Positions 1-8,649 of a stretch of 64,000 bases of DNA are shown piece after piece. The stretch lies in the NCBI GenBank assembly GCA_022841205.1, contig JALHCK010000013.1:45226-109225 (forward strand). Direction: 5' to 3'. The notes beneath the pieces were generated by a model. The model saw only the letters and a program-made list of their open reading frames with translations. It did not search any database and was not told the origin of the DNA. Made by a program: the position numbers and the translations under genes. The DNA is from Methanomicrobiales archaeon. GTDB taxonomy: Archaea; Halobacteriota; Methanomicrobia; Methanomicrobiales; Methanospirillaceae. Numbering within the stretch: position 1 is the stretch's first letter; each line of letters starts with the position of its first letter.

Positions 1-590
1 TCGTGCGCCGCATGTATGAAGAAGGGAAAGGCGTGCCAGCCCTGATTGCCATCCACCAGAACTATTCGGGGAACGCCCACGCCCTGGCCCTTGGGTACGC
101 CAAGGGGATCGGAGCGACGAGAGCGGTGGTTCTCGAGACCAGCTTCCAGGAAGAGACCGAGACCGACCTGTTTGGGGAACAGGCGGTTCTCTGCGGAGGG
201 ATTACCTCCCTGATCAAAGCCGGGTTTGAGATCCTTGTAGAGGCCGGGTATGCCCCGGAGATGGCCTATCTCGAAGTGCTCCATGAGACCAAGTTGATCG
301 TTGATCTCATCTATGAAGGCGGATTTACAAAAATGCGGAGCGCAATCTCCAACACCGCCCAGTATGGAGATCTCACCCGCGGCCCCCGGGTCATCGGCCC
401 CGAGGTCTACCTGGCCATGCAGGAGATCCTCAGGGAGATCCAGAACGGTGAGTTTGCGCGGGAGTGGATGCTCGAGAACATGGTGAACCGGCCGGTATTC
501 ACTGCGCTCACACGCGCAGACGAAGAACATCTTATCGAGGATGTCGGCAGGGAAGTCCGGGACCTTATGCCCCAGTTCCAGAAGAAATAA
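1..590 (+). CDS. ilvC: Ketol-acid reductoisomerase, C-terminal part (cut by left window edge)
   Basis: This is the C-terminal knotted helical domain of acetohydroxy acid isomeroreductase, which makes 2,3-dihydroxy-isovalerate or -methylvalerate with NADPH in valine and isoleucine synthesis. About 195 residues are visible. They include the metal- and substrate-binding signature ETDLFGEQAVLCGG and the later stretch SNTAQYGDL, both diagnostic of the family. The reading frame is open through base 1, so the Rossmann N-terminal domain lies to the left. The apparent GTG at base 3 is an internal codon. The gene converges on purL, with about 150 bases between the stops. Confidence 0.95.
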   Translation, partial: VRRMYEEGKGVPALIAIHQNYSGNAHALALGYAKGIGATRAVVLETSFQEETETDLFGEQAVLCGGITSLIKAGFEILVEAGYAPEMAYLEVLHETKLIVDLIYEGGFTKMRSAISNTAQYGDLTRGPRVIGPEVYLAMQEILREIQNGEFAREWMLENMVNRPVFTALTRADEEHLIEDVGREVRDLMPQFQKK

Positions 591-738
591 TCGTGCCGGG
601 TCCTGGAAAACGACTTTTTTTTTGGTTCCCATCCCCCGCTGTTGTGATCAGGGCCCGGGGATTGAGCTGGCCGGGCTGCATTTTCCCGGCGGGCTTTGTA
701 TATCCATCCCGCTCCGTGGGCATCAGGAGCTGGCAGCT

Positions 739-2811
739 TCAGCCCCGCATGATCCGGGTCAGGGACGAGCACGCGAACTCAACCTCATCCCGGTCGACCG
801 AAAAGCGGCACCCTTCCCCGCTGATGTCGAACCCTCCCGTGGTGACTTTGCCAATCTTCCGGAAGGGTACACCCGAAAGGTCCTTCTCGTCATGGTATGC
901 GATGAGGAATCTCCCATAAGTCTCGGAAAAGAGTTCTCTTAATGGCGATCCCCCGACATCCACGCGGGCACCGGGGCAGAGCGTGGCCAGCGCGGCTGCA
1001 AGGCCTCCCTGAGAAAGGTCTGTTACCGCAAGGTCCGCTCTGGCATTGACGAGGTTCCTGATCCGCACGGCGTGGTCCGGATCCGCCCGGGGCGGTGGAG
1101 ATCCACAGCAGCCGGTGAGGGCATCGAGGACCGATCCTCCAAAGTGGTCACCGGCGGTTCCGGCCAGGGCAAGGAACATCCCCTCACCCGGGGCCGGCCA
1201 GCGACGGGGCCTTGCGCGGCCGACCATTCCAATCGATGGAGTGGGCTTTATCCGTGTCCCCATCTCATCGCTCTCGTTGTAGAGGGAGACATTACCACCA
1301 ACGATGGGGGTCCCCATCATCCGCGCCATGTCGCCCATCCCCTTGACGCATTCGGCGATCTGCCAGGAGATCTCAGGGTGAACCGGGCTTGCAAAGTTGA
1401 GGCAGTTCACGATACATAGCGGCTCTGCTCCAACGCAGGCGAGGTTCGCGGCATTCTCATACACCGCATTCGCCGTCCCGTCACTGGGAGAAAGGTAAAT
1501 ATGGCGAGGGTTGCACCCGCAGGAGAACGCAAGCCCCTCATCACCCAGCCGGAGCACGGCAGCATCCCTGCCCGGTACCACGGTTCCCATCTGCACATCG
1601 TGTTCGTAATGCCCGGCCACCCATGCGCGTGACGCCACCTCGGGGTGGGAGAGAACCGAGAGGAAGAGTTCCCTCAAGGGGGCTTTTGGTGGCACAAATG
1701 GTTGGATGGCATCGTAGGGGCGCTTTGCCCAGGTGCATTCCGGGACCCCCCCGCAGAGGAAGTCGACAGGGAGATCGCATACCGTGCGGCCATGGAACCT
1801 GACGATATACCGGGGTTTGGCAATCACCTCGCCGACATCGGCCCACATGAGATCGTGCTTTGCGGCGATCTCTCCCATCAGGGGGACATCACCGGGTGCA
1901 ACTTCGATCAGCATCCGCTCCTGGCTCTCCGCAAGCATGATCTCGACCGGCCGCATACCCGGTTCCCGCTGGTGCACCCGGTCAGCGTGAATGAGCCCGC
2001 CATATGTGCTGCACATCTCGCTCGATGCACCGGCCAGTCCCGCTGCCCCGAGATCGCGGCACGAACGGACCTTCCCGGTTCCGGCCATCTCAAGAATGGC
2101 CTCGATCAGGCGTTTCTCGATGTAAGGGTCGCCGACCTGGGCACTCGGAAGATCGTGGCCCCCGGAATCCCCGGCAAGATCGCGTGAGGCGAACGATGCT
2201 CCCCCCAGGCCGTCCCGTCCCGTGGCCGCTCCTATCAGCACCAGGTGATTTCCCGGCTGTTTTACCCGGGCAGTTATGAACCGGTCAGGGCTGACGATCC
2301 CGACACAGACCACGTTTACCAGGGGGTTTCCATCAAAGCTGCTGTCAAAGGCAAGGTCTCCCCTGACCACCGGGACCCCTATGCAGTTGCCATAATCCGC
2401 CGCCCCGGCAACTACGTGTTCGAGGAGGTACCGGTTCTTTTCCTTATCGGGCGGGCCGAAATAGAGAGGATCCATGAGCGCTATCGGTCGCGCACCCATG
2501 GAAAGTACATCCCGGACCATCCCCCCGATACCGGTTGCCGCGCCGTTATACGGGTCAACATAACTCGGGTGGTTGTGGCTCTCCATTCCCACCGCAAGCG
2601 CAATGTTGTCGGAAAACCGCACGATGGCCGCGTCATCACCAGGTCCGAGAAGGACGTTTTCACCTGTGGTGGGAAGCGTCTTCAGGAGTCGCCGCGTCGA
2701 TCGGTAACTGCAGTGTTCACTCCACAGGTTCTCGAATGCGGCGATCTCCACGTCGGTTGGTTCCCGCTGGAGCTTCTGCCGGATCTGGTCTAAATCGGCT
2801 GCCGATAACAT
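739..2811 (-). CDS. purL: Phosphoribosylformylglycinamidine synthase subunit PurL
   Basis: The large (small-type PurL) subunit of FGAM synthase turns FGAR, ATP and ammonia from PurQ/PurS into FGAM in purine synthesis. At 690 aa the length is normal for PurL of the PurS/PurQ/PurL system. Visible signatures are LWSEHCSYRSTR near the N-terminus, the ATP/Mg segment GPGDDAAIV, GMESHNHPSYVDPYNGAATGIGG, and the second half-repeat with GGNVSLYNE. No PurS or PurQ lies next to it. A symmetric TATA-like element centred about 30 bases upstream of the ATG suggests an almost leaderless transcript. That element appears to be shared with the divergent aIF2-beta gene. Confidence 0.95.
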   Translation of the reverse strand: MLSAADLDQIRQKLQREPTDVEIAAFENLWSEHCSYRSTRRLLKTLPTTGENVLLGPGDDAAIVRFSDNIALAVGMESHNHPSYVDPYNGAATGIGGMVRDVLSMGARPIALMDPLYFGPPDKEKNRYLLEHVVAGAADYGNCIGVPVVRGDLAFDSSFDGNPLVNVVCVGIVSPDRFITARVKQPGNHLVLIGAATGRDGLGGASFASRDLAGDSGGHDLPSAQVGDPYIEKRLIEAILEMAGTGKVRSCRDLGAAGLAGASSEMCSTYGGLIHADRVHQREPGMRPVEIMLAESQERMLIEVAPGDVPLMGEIAAKHDLMWADVGEVIAKPRYIVRFHGRTVCDLPVDFLCGGVPECTWAKRPYDAIQPFVPPKAPLRELFLSVLSHPEVASRAWVAGHYEHDVQMGTVVPGRDAAVLRLGDEGLAFSCGCNPRHIYLSPSDGTANAVYENAANLACVGAEPLCIVNCLNFASPVHPEISWQIAECVKGMGDMARMMGTPIVGGNVSLYNESDEMGTRIKPTPSIGMVGRARPRRWPAPGEGMFLALAGTAGDHFGGSVLDALTGCCGSPPPRADPDHAVRIRNLVNARADLAVTDLSQGGLAAALATLCPGARVDVGGSPLRELFSETYGRFLIAYHDEKDLSGVPFRKIGKVTTGGFDISGEGCRFSVDRDEVEFACSSLTRIMRG

Positions 2812-2835
2812 ACGTGAAAAATCTCTTCCGTGCTA

Positions 2836-2847
2836 CCTTAAATTTCC
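2836..2847. promoter_or_regulatory. Shared TATA-like element between purL and aIF2-beta
   Basis: The A/T element CTTAAATTT reads as a TATA box on both strands. It is centred near 2841, about 30 bases before the purL ATG (minus strand) and about 50 bases before the aIF2-beta ATG (plus strand). The plus-strand gene has a GGAG ribosome site about 10 bases before its start. Promoter function is inferred from archaeal TATA spacing. Confidence 0.45.
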
Positions 2848-2890
2848 ATCGCGGAGTTCATTTTTTACCCTTCCGTGGAGATTTATATGT

Positions 2891-3505
2891 ATGGTCGATC
2901 CGTATGAAGCGCTGCTGAAGAAAGCCTACTCGAACGTTACCGTTCAAAGCGAATCAACAGAACGGTTCACGGTCCCTGAAGCAAAGGTCTACATCGAGGG
3001 GAAGACGACAGTTCTTGAAAATTTCGCAGAGATTGCCGGCGTCGTCCGGAGGGAGCAGGACCACCTGATGAAATTCCTCCTGGGAGAACTGGGGACGGCC
3101 GGCAAGATCGATGGAAATCGTGCGATTTTCAACGGTAAGTTTGAACAATCACTAATCAACGGGCTGATCAGGAGCTACGTTGACGATTACGTCATCTGCT
3201 CGGAATGCGGGAAGCCGGATACGCGGCTGGTCAAGGATGACCGCATCCTCATCCTCCGCTGTGATGCCTGTGGCAGCCACCGGCCGGTCCGGAAACGGAA
3301 GGCACGGACGGAGCCGGCAGGAAGTGAACTGCAGGAAGGGCAGGAGCTGGATGTCGAGATCCAGTCAGTCAGCAAGCGCGGGGACGGAGTCGTCAGGATG
3401 GGGCGCTACATAATGTACGTTCCCCGGAGCAAGCCCGGTCAGAAACTGAAAATACGGATCACGCGGATATCGGGCTCAATTGTCTTTACAGAGCATGTAA
3501 ATTAA
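2891..3505 (+). CDS. Translation initiation factor aIF2 subunit beta with C-terminal TRAM domain
   Basis: This is the beta subunit of the initiation factor that delivers Met-tRNAi to the ribosome. Residues about 1-95 form the alpha-beta core. A four-cysteine zinc ribbon (CSEC...CDAC) spans about 99-125. Typical archaeal aIF2-beta ends soon after the ribbon at about 140 aa. Here a basic linker leads into about 60 extra residues (about 146-204) with the TRAM pattern GQELDVEIQSVSKRGDGVVR and GQKLKIRITRI. TRAM is an RNA-binding fold also found as free-standing proteins and in tRNA methylthiotransferases. I believe this tailed form occurs in related methanogens but could not check. Confidence 0.93.
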   Translation: MVDPYEALLKKAYSNVTVQSESTERFTVPEAKVYIEGKTTVLENFAEIAGVVRREQDHLMKFLLGELGTAGKIDGNRAIFNGKFEQSLINGLIRSYVDDYVICSECGKPDTRLVKDDRILILRCDACGSHRPVRKRKARTEPAGSELQEGQELDVEIQSVSKRGDGVVRMGRYIMYVPRSKPGQKLKIRITRISGSIVFTEHVN

Positions 3506-3591
3506 TTTTTTACTATTAAAATAGCCATACCATTTTCATTTTGTATGCATGCGTTCTGAAAGGGAATAATTTGATTTTTTTAAGAATCGGT

Positions 3592-3861
3592 TCAGTCTGC
3601 AGGGATCTGATCCAGGAGTTCGTTGCAGGATTTTTCAAGGCGTCCGCAGGCGTCCTTTACAACATCAAGGGGGTCCCGGTTCCCCCTGGTTGTGACAAGC
3701 AGTTCCGGGTCCGAGAACTGGAACTTGATCAAATATCGTGCGACGTCAACACCAGGGTCTTTCAGGATCTCCTCGGTCAGGACGTTCATAAAGGTGTGCC
3801 CTTCCCCCTGGATTTCGAGGCGTGCTTTGTTCTTTCCAAGCTCCAGAATCTTGATATTCAT
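3592..3861 (-). CDS. rpoL: DNA-directed RNA polymerase subunit L (Rpo11)
   Basis: This 89-aa protein is the Rpo11/RpoL subunit, which pairs with Rpo3 (RpoD) to form the alpha-like assembly platform of archaeal RNA polymerase. The sequence has the family core EGHTFMNVLTEEIL, then DVARYLIKFQFSDPELLV, then the C-terminal helix. The length is normal. On the minus strand a TATATA-type box at about 3887-3896 lies 26-35 bases before the ATG, so the mRNA is probably leaderless or nearly so. The gene stands alone, converging on aIF2-beta. Confidence 0.95.
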   Translation of the reverse strand: MNIKILELGKNKARLEIQGEGHTFMNVLTEEILKDPGVDVARYLIKFQFSDPELLVTTRGNRDPLDVVKDACGRLEKSCNELLDQIPAD

Positions 3862-3941
3862 CCCACTTATGAATGGATGGCGAATCGGTATATAAGTATG
3901 CGTGGATGAACGGGGGGAATCCGATGGTACCCGCCTGCAGG

Positions 3942-4667
3942 TCAGTCAGGAAACGAGAAGGTTTCCCCATCCCTGCCAGTATGCGGGAGATCCCATGGCA
4001 GCAGGTGGCTCATGTGCACGCACCGGAAGTCACCCGCCCCGAGTTCTGCCGCAAGTGCACATGCCTCCACATAGTTCATGTGCTGGCGTATCCGGATTGG
4101 GTGTGGGGCCAGGGCATCGACAAAGAGCAGGTCTGCCCCGGCAAACAGGGAACGGCTTTCAGAAGGGATGTCCCGGTTGGTATCGGATGTGAACCCGATA
4201 GTGGCGGCAGGGGAGGAAAGGAGGATTCCATAAGTCTCTGCCGGAGGGTGGCATACTGGGACAAGAGTGAATTCGATCCCGAACAGGCGAAACGGGCAGA
4301 ACGGCTCCCTGGGGTGGGTGGAAAATGGCAGGAATGAAAACACATGCCGGCAGTAGTCCACCACACCCGGTGCACCATAGGCGTCCGGAACATCCTGTAC
4401 CCGGTAAAACTCCCCGAACCCCATGAAGTGGTCGTAGTGGCCATGAGTCCATATGACGGCATCGATATGCGGCGATCCTGCCCCGAGCAGCTGCATCCTG
4501 AGATCAGGGGATGAATCTATCAGGATATTCTTTCCATCGGTTTCGATGAGAAACGAGGTACGAAGCCGCTGGAGCCCGTGCCGGAGGGCATAGGTGCACT
4601 GCGGGCAGGAACATCCAATCTTCGGTGTGCCGATGGCATCACCGGTGCCAAGCAGTGTGATCTTCAT
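3942..4667 (-). CDS. PhnP-like metallo-beta-lactamase-fold hydrolase
   Basis: This is a metal-dependent phosphodiesterase-type hydrolase of the MBL fold. Residues 75-80 are HGHYDH, the canonical HxHxDH dinuclear metal motif. Further ligands sit in VPVCHPP, TSDTN and the terminal HMSH region. A cysteine cluster at 19-24 (CSCPQC) matches the extra structural zinc site of the PhnP subgroup, where the known reaction is cleavage of cyclic phosphate esters. The start is placed at MKITLLG, one base after the stop of the upstream AAA ATPase gene, so the two are surely co-transcribed. An earlier in-frame ATG would add 11 uncharacteristic residues. The substrate is unknown. Confidence 0.85.
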   Translation of the reverse strand: MKITLLGTGDAIGTPKIGCSCPQCTYALRHGLQRLRTSFLIETDGKNILIDSSPDLRMQLLGAGSPHIDAVIWTHGHYDHFMGFGEFYRVQDVPDAYGAPGVVDYCRHVFSFLPFSTHPREPFCPFRLFGIEFTLVPVCHPPAETYGILLSSPAATIGFTSDTNRDIPSESRSLFAGADLLFVDALAPHPIRIRQHMNYVEACALAAELGAGDFRCVHMSHLLPWDLPHTGRDGETFSFPD

Positions 4668-4668
4668 C

Positions 4669-5943
4669 CTATAACCAGTTCTGGGTGCGCACCGCCCCAC
4701 GGATGCCGATGAGGAGTATCCCCTGCTCGATGTCCCGGTCGGTGATGAAGTCCCGGCCTTCCATCAGGGCCGAGAGGAGCGCTTCCTTGACCATGATCCG
4801 GAGATCGGCTCCGGAGAACCCCTCGGTTGCCGCTGCAAGTGCCTCGAAATCGCACCGGCAGTCAATGCTTGCGGCAACGGCCTTCATGATCTGGAACCGC
4901 ATCTCCGTATCGGGCAGTCCGAACCCCACGATCTCATCAAACCGTCTCCATGCAGCCTCGTCGAGAAGTTGAGGGTGGTTCGTCGCCCCGATCAGGAGAA
5001 CCCCGTCTTTGACAAGACTGATCCGGTCGATATTTTTCAAAAGCGAGTTCACGGCACGTTTCATTGCCCCGTGGTCATCGGCAACCCGGCTCTTGGCGAC
5101 AAAATCGAATTCATCGATAAAAAGAATGCAGGGAGCAAATTTCCGCGCCAAATCGAAGATCCGGTCGATATTTTTCGAGGTCTCTCCAAGATACTGGGAA
5201 GTCACCATCGAGAGCCGCACTTCGATGAGCGGGAGGTGCATCTCGCGTGAAAGGGCAAGGGCAAGCGAGGTCTTCCCTGTCCCCGGGGGTCCCACGAACA
5301 GCAGCTTCCCGACTTCGTGGATACGGTGCCGGGCGAGCAGGTCGCGGTTTTCGCGGGCGATCCGGATCTTGCCGATGATCCGTTTCTGCTCTTCGGTACA
5401 GATGAAATCTTCAAAGTTTTGTTCGATCTCTTCAGGTGAGCTGACGATGACCAGGTCCAGGGCGTGTTTCAGTTCCTCGTTCGCGGCAAGGATCTCCGCG
5501 ATCTTCCTGGCACAGTAGGCCCTCGTGTCTTCATAGGGGAGGTTCTTTGCCCGGACATCCTTGTATGAGACCGGCGCCATTTCCGAGTCCTGGAAATAGA
5601 AGGCAAGGGCCGGGTTGTTCCTGATGAGGGGGGTGCCACCTTTCCGCACAAACCAGCTGGCTGCAGCCTCGAGGCTTGGCACACGGATCCGCTGGCCGAA
5701 TTCCTCGCAGGCGATGACCGGGACCAAAGAGAGTTTCGCACACGCATCAGGGATCCCAAGGCTCCGTTTGATCGTGCCTTCGGACAGCGTGAGTGGGCGC
5801 TTGAACTCCTGGCCGCCGTTGACACCGAAGAGCTGGCGGCACTCCGGGGTCAGGTCGTTGATATCGAGATCGGTGTACCGGTTGAATATCTCAGCAGTGA
5901 GCGCCAGCTCGAGGAGTTTCAGGGTCTCGTCCTCTGAAGACAT
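4669..5943 (-). CDS. AAA-family ATPase with a unique N-terminal domain
   Basis: This 424-aa AAA+ protein has a single ATPase module: Walker A GPPGTGKT at about 218-225, Walker B ILFIDEFD at about 273-280, sensor 1 GATN at about 319-322, and the arginine-finger segment AWRRFDEIVGFGLPD. The C-terminal lid contains EGFSGADLRIMVKEAL, which resembles CDC48, proteasome-activating and FtsH-type ATPases. The first about 200 residues are not a double-psi barrel, coiled coil or membrane anchor that I recognise, and may define the substrate. It is co-transcribed with the PhnP-like hydrolase and lies 44 bases after the methionine aminopeptidase gene. Its function is unknown, and a protein-remodelling role is inferred. 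Confidence 0.85.
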   Translation of the reverse strand: MSSEDETLKLLELALTAEIFNRYTDLDINDLTPECRQLFGVNGGQEFKRPLTLSEGTIKRSLGIPDACAKLSLVPVIACEEFGQRIRVPSLEAAASWFVRKGGTPLIRNNPALAFYFQDSEMAPVSYKDVRAKNLPYEDTRAYCARKIAEILAANEELKHALDLVIVSSPEEIEQNFEDFICTEEQKRIIGKIRIARENRDLLARHRIHEVGKLLFVGPPGTGKTSLALALSREMHLPLIEVRLSMVTSQYLGETSKNIDRIFDLARKFAPCILFIDEFDFVAKSRVADDHGAMKRAVNSLLKNIDRISLVKDGVLLIGATNHPQLLDEAAWRRFDEIVGFGLPDTEMRFQIMKAVAASIDCRCDFEALAAATEGFSGADLRIMVKEALLSALMEGRDFITDRDIEQGILLIGIRGAVRTQNWL

Positions 5944-5987
5944 CTCTGTAACTTATAGTATTATTCTCCGGTTTCCATAATGGTATC

Positions 5988-6878
5988 TCATGACGTTGTC
6001 ACGATGCAGCCGTCTGCAGTGACAATAAGGGTGTGTTCGTGCTGGGAGACGAAGCACCCCGGGATGTCGGCAAGCACCGGGTAAGCGCGGACAATGCCCT
6101 GCGAAACCAGGGTGGACAGTGCAAAATCCTGCCGTTCTTCAGGAATCCAGCGGCGCGCAAAAGGCATGCCTCTCCGTTCCCTGATCACTCCGAGAATCCT
6201 CCGGGCAGCAGGAAGCCGTACCGGTTTGGTGCTGACCTGCTGGAAGATTTCAATCCGCTGCTTCTCTGTCACCCTGCCCGATCCGGTGCTTGCGAACGGC
6301 TCGATGGCAAAGACCATCCCTTCTTCGAGGGCCGACCCATCCTGGAACCAGAGGTTCGGAATCGTGGGAGGGGTATGGATCTGGTACCTTGCAAGCCCGT
6401 GCCCGGTCAGGTTTGCCACGGGCCGAAATCCCCGGCTCTCGATCTCCTGCTGGATAGCACCACCAATCTGACCGATGGTCGCTCCCGGCCGGACCAGGGC
6501 TATTGCGGCTTCGAGGGCACAGGACGATGCCTCGATCAGGAGCGGACAGTCTCCCAGGTCGATGGTGACCGCGGTATCGGCAATATACCCGTCAAGGTGA
6601 ACACCGAGATCGAGCTTCACGATGTCTCCTGCGGCAAGAACCCGCTCGTCTCCGTTCGATGCGGTATCATGGGCAGCATCCTCATTGATCGAAAGGTTCA
6701 GTGGGAATGCGAGACCGGCCCCGGAGTCTGTGACCATCTGTTCGACCGATTCAACGATCTCGAGAACGAAAGTCCCTGCCCGGATGAGGCCTGCCCCGGC
6801 GTTCCTGATCCGGGAAGCAATCCTGCCGGCTTCCCGGTAAGAATCAAACGCATCATCGGACAGGGTCGGCGTTTTCAT
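5988..6878 (-). CDS. map: Methionine aminopeptidase
   Basis: This cytosolic dinuclear metalloenzyme removes the initiator methionine from nascent chains. The 296-aa M24 fold shows all five expected ligands: the two aspartates in KLDLGVHLDGYIADTA, His in LTGHGLARYQIHTPPTIP, Glu in FAIEPFAS, and Glu near the end in SQHEHTLIV. The archaeal (type II-like) pattern with a helical insert before the C-terminus is present. The start ATG overlaps the stop of the upstream M24 peptidase by four bases (ATGA), so the two are translationally coupled. Confidence 0.95.
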   Translation of the reverse strand: MKTPTLSDDAFDSYREAGRIASRIRNAGAGLIRAGTFVLEIVESVEQMVTDSGAGLAFPLNLSINEDAAHDTASNGDERVLAAGDIVKLDLGVHLDGYIADTAVTIDLGDCPLLIEASSCALEAAIALVRPGATIGQIGGAIQQEIESRGFRPVANLTGHGLARYQIHTPPTIPNLWFQDGSALEEGMVFAIEPFASTGSGRVTEKQRIEIFQQVSTKPVRLPAARRILGVIRERRGMPFARRWIPEERQDFALSTLVSQGIVRAYPVLADIPGCFVSQHEHTLIVTADGCIVTTS

Positions 6879-8002
6879 AGGACGAGCTCCCGGGGAAAGC
6901 GGGTGAGGCAGCGAAACCCGCTCCGGGTGACCACGCCAATGTTCTCGATGCGCACCCCGCCGGTGCCTGGGTAGTACAGTCCCGGTTCGTTGGTGACCAC
7001 GTTGCCGGCCTGCAGCAGTTCTCCTCCGGGCCCAAGGGAGGGGAGCTCGTGGACCTCCAGGCCGACACCATGACCGAGGTTGTGGGTGAAGCCCTGCAGT
7101 CCGGCAGCATAACCCCGTTCCCTGAACATATCGACAACCGCCTGGTGTACTGCACTCCCCTCGGTCCCGGCCCGGATCGCAGCCGCAGCACGATCCTGGG
7201 CGTCACGGACTGCACAATACATATCCACGATTTCAGATGACGGTTCTCCGCGGGAAACCGTTCTCGTCATGTCCGAATAGTACCCGCTCTCCTCGCTCCA
7301 GGGAAAGATATCGATGACGATCGGTTCGTGTTCCCGGAGCGGGCCGCTTCCTATCAGATGGGGAGTTGCCGTATCTTCTCCGCAGGAGACGATGGTCTCC
7401 CTGGCGGCACATCTCCTGCTCATCAGCGACCCATGCATGGCCAATCGGACACGCTCTGATGTGAGGGGGCTCCCATCCAGGTACAGCAGTCCGCGGCGGG
7501 GTTTTGCCTGCCGTATCAAGTTGACAGCAAGATCCATCGCCGCTTCTGTTGCACGCTGCACCTTCCCGATGTGTGCGATCTCGCCCCGGTTCTTCACAGC
7601 GCGGATCTTTTCCACCGTCCCGGCATCGAGGTAGACCGGGAAGCGTTCTTTAATTGCCATTCCGAGTGCATACGGGAACGTGGGGGGGACGAGAACAGGG
7701 CCGTTAACATATTCGGTTATCATCCGTGCCAGTGCACGCCAGCGATCCTTTTCTTCATCAAGGATCCGCAGGTAACCGGCATCCGCCCGGCTCATGGCAG
7801 GGATTGAAGCCTCACGATGAGCACGGCCGATTTCCATCTGCGACACGATGAGGACTCCCTCGTCCCCCAGTTTCTTGATATATACCACGGGATCGGTGGT
7901 GAGGAACCGGGTAAGGTACCGCATGTCCGCATTATCAGAAGAACCGATCAGGACATATGCATCGGCACCATGCTCCGCCATTGAGGCTTCGAGGGCATCC
8001 AT
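6875..8002 (-). CDS. M24-family peptidase (Xaa-Pro aminopeptidase-like)
   Basis: This is a creatinase/prolidase-fold protein: an N-terminal substrate domain (about 1-130) followed by a pita-bread catalytic domain. The metal ligands are visible in DIFPWSEESGYYSDMTRT (two Asp), HNLGHGVGLEVHE (His), and NEPGLYYPG with VRIEN (two Glu). The expected activity is release of an N-terminal residue next to proline, or dipeptide cleavage. I place the start at ATG 8002. The in-frame GTG at 8029 lies upstream of the transcription start predicted from the TATA-like element near 8038. It heads the run with methionine aminopeptidase, AAA ATPase and MBL hydrolase. Confidence 0.88.
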   Translation of the reverse strand: MDALEASMAEHGADAYVLIGSSDNADMRYLTRFLTTDPVVYIKKLGDEGVLIVSQMEIGRAHREASIPAMSRADAGYLRILDEEKDRWRALARMITEYVNGPVLVPPTFPYALGMAIKERFPVYLDAGTVEKIRAVKNRGEIAHIGKVQRATEAAMDLAVNLIRQAKPRRGLLYLDGSPLTSERVRLAMHGSLMSRRCAARETIVSCGEDTATPHLIGSGPLREHEPIVIDIFPWSEESGYYSDMTRTVSRGEPSSEIVDMYCAVRDAQDRAAAAIRAGTEGSAVHQAVVDMFRERGYAAGLQGFTHNLGHGVGLEVHELPSLGPGGELLQAGNVVTNEPGLYYPGTGGVRIENIGVVTRSGFRCLTRFPRELVL

Positions 8003-8033
8003 ATCATTCTTTTTTGGCGGCACGACCACAAGT

Positions 8034-8043
8034 AGTTTTATGA
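8034..8043. promoter_or_regulatory. Shared TATA-like element, M24 peptidase / small membrane protein
   Basis: The AT element TAGTTTTATG, centred near 8038, lies 25-36 bases from both divergent start codons (ATG 8002 on minus, ATG 8063 on plus). At the usual archaeal distance of about 27 bases the plus transcript would start at its ATG (leaderless). Confidence 0.35.
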
Positions 8044-8062
8044 TGAAAGTTATCTATGAATA

Positions 8063-8296
8063 ATGGACCCGGCAACGAAAGAACGGTTCAAATGGAAGTT
8101 CTACGGCCTTACCGTCCTGCTCAACATCATCATCCTCCTCGTTGCCATCGGAGTGATAGCCTTCTTCCTTGCACCCCCTGATTACCGGGTACCGGCCCTT
8201 GTCATCGCCATCTTTGCTGCAGGGATCCTCGGTATCCGCTTCATAAGGACGTACCGGGAGACGAAAGCGTGGCTGCAGGAGCAGGAGCAGGAGTAA
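8063..8296 (+). CDS. Small two-helix membrane protein, unknown function
   Basis: This 77-aa protein has a short charged N-terminus (MDPATKERFKWK), then two hydrophobic spans at about 13-38 and 42-62 separated by a PPDYR turn, and a charged, Glu/Gln-rich tail. The topology predicts both termini in the cytoplasm. I recognise no family. It is followed after 40 bases by a winged-helix regulator on the same strand. The ATG appears to be leaderless. Confidence 0.65.
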   Translation: MDPATKERFKWKFYGLTVLLNIIILLVAIGVIAFFLAPPDYRVPALVIAIFAAGILGIRFIRTYRETKAWLQEQEQE

Positions 8297-8336
8297 ATCC
8301 GGCCATACGCGTAATCCGGAAAGAGGAGTGTGCCTG

Positions 8337-8621
8337 ATGATCGAAAAAGTCAGGAGCGAGATCGAACTGATGCAGAGGCATATTGAAGTGCTCCGCACTG
8401 TGGTTGCCCACCAGCCGATCGGTATCATGAAGCTCTCCGAGCTCCTCGATCTGCCGTTTCACCGGATCCGGTACTCGCTCCGGGTCCTGGAACAGATGGG
8501 ATATATCAGGGCGTCTTCCTCCGGTGCGATGGCAACAGGGCAGGCACAGGACCTCCTCGCAAACCTCAACGCCGAGCTTGAAGCGATGGAACAGCTACTG
8601 GAATCCATGAAGCTGACCTGA
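8337..8621 (+). CDS. Small winged-helix transcriptional regulator
   Basis: This protein of about 94 aa is of a type common in methanogens. An N-terminal helix (IEKVRSEIELMQRHIEVLRTVVAHQPI) is followed by a helix-turn-helix and wing (MKLSELLDLPFHRIRYSLRVLEQMGYIRAS) and a C-terminal amphipathic helix (NLNAELEAMEQLLESMKL) that probably dimerises. The ATG at 8337 is chosen because a GAGG ribosome site lies about 10 bases upstream. The GTG at 8328 would sit on that site. A tandem palindrome starts 28 bases past its stop, a possible operator or terminator. Its target is unknown. Confidence 0.75.
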   Translation: MIEKVRSEIELMQRHIEVLRTVVAHQPIGIMKLSELLDLPFHRIRYSLRVLEQMGYIRASSSGAMATGQAQDLLANLNAELEAMEQLLESMKLT

Positions 8622-8649
8622 ACATGGCAGGGGACAGATCCAGCCCGGA

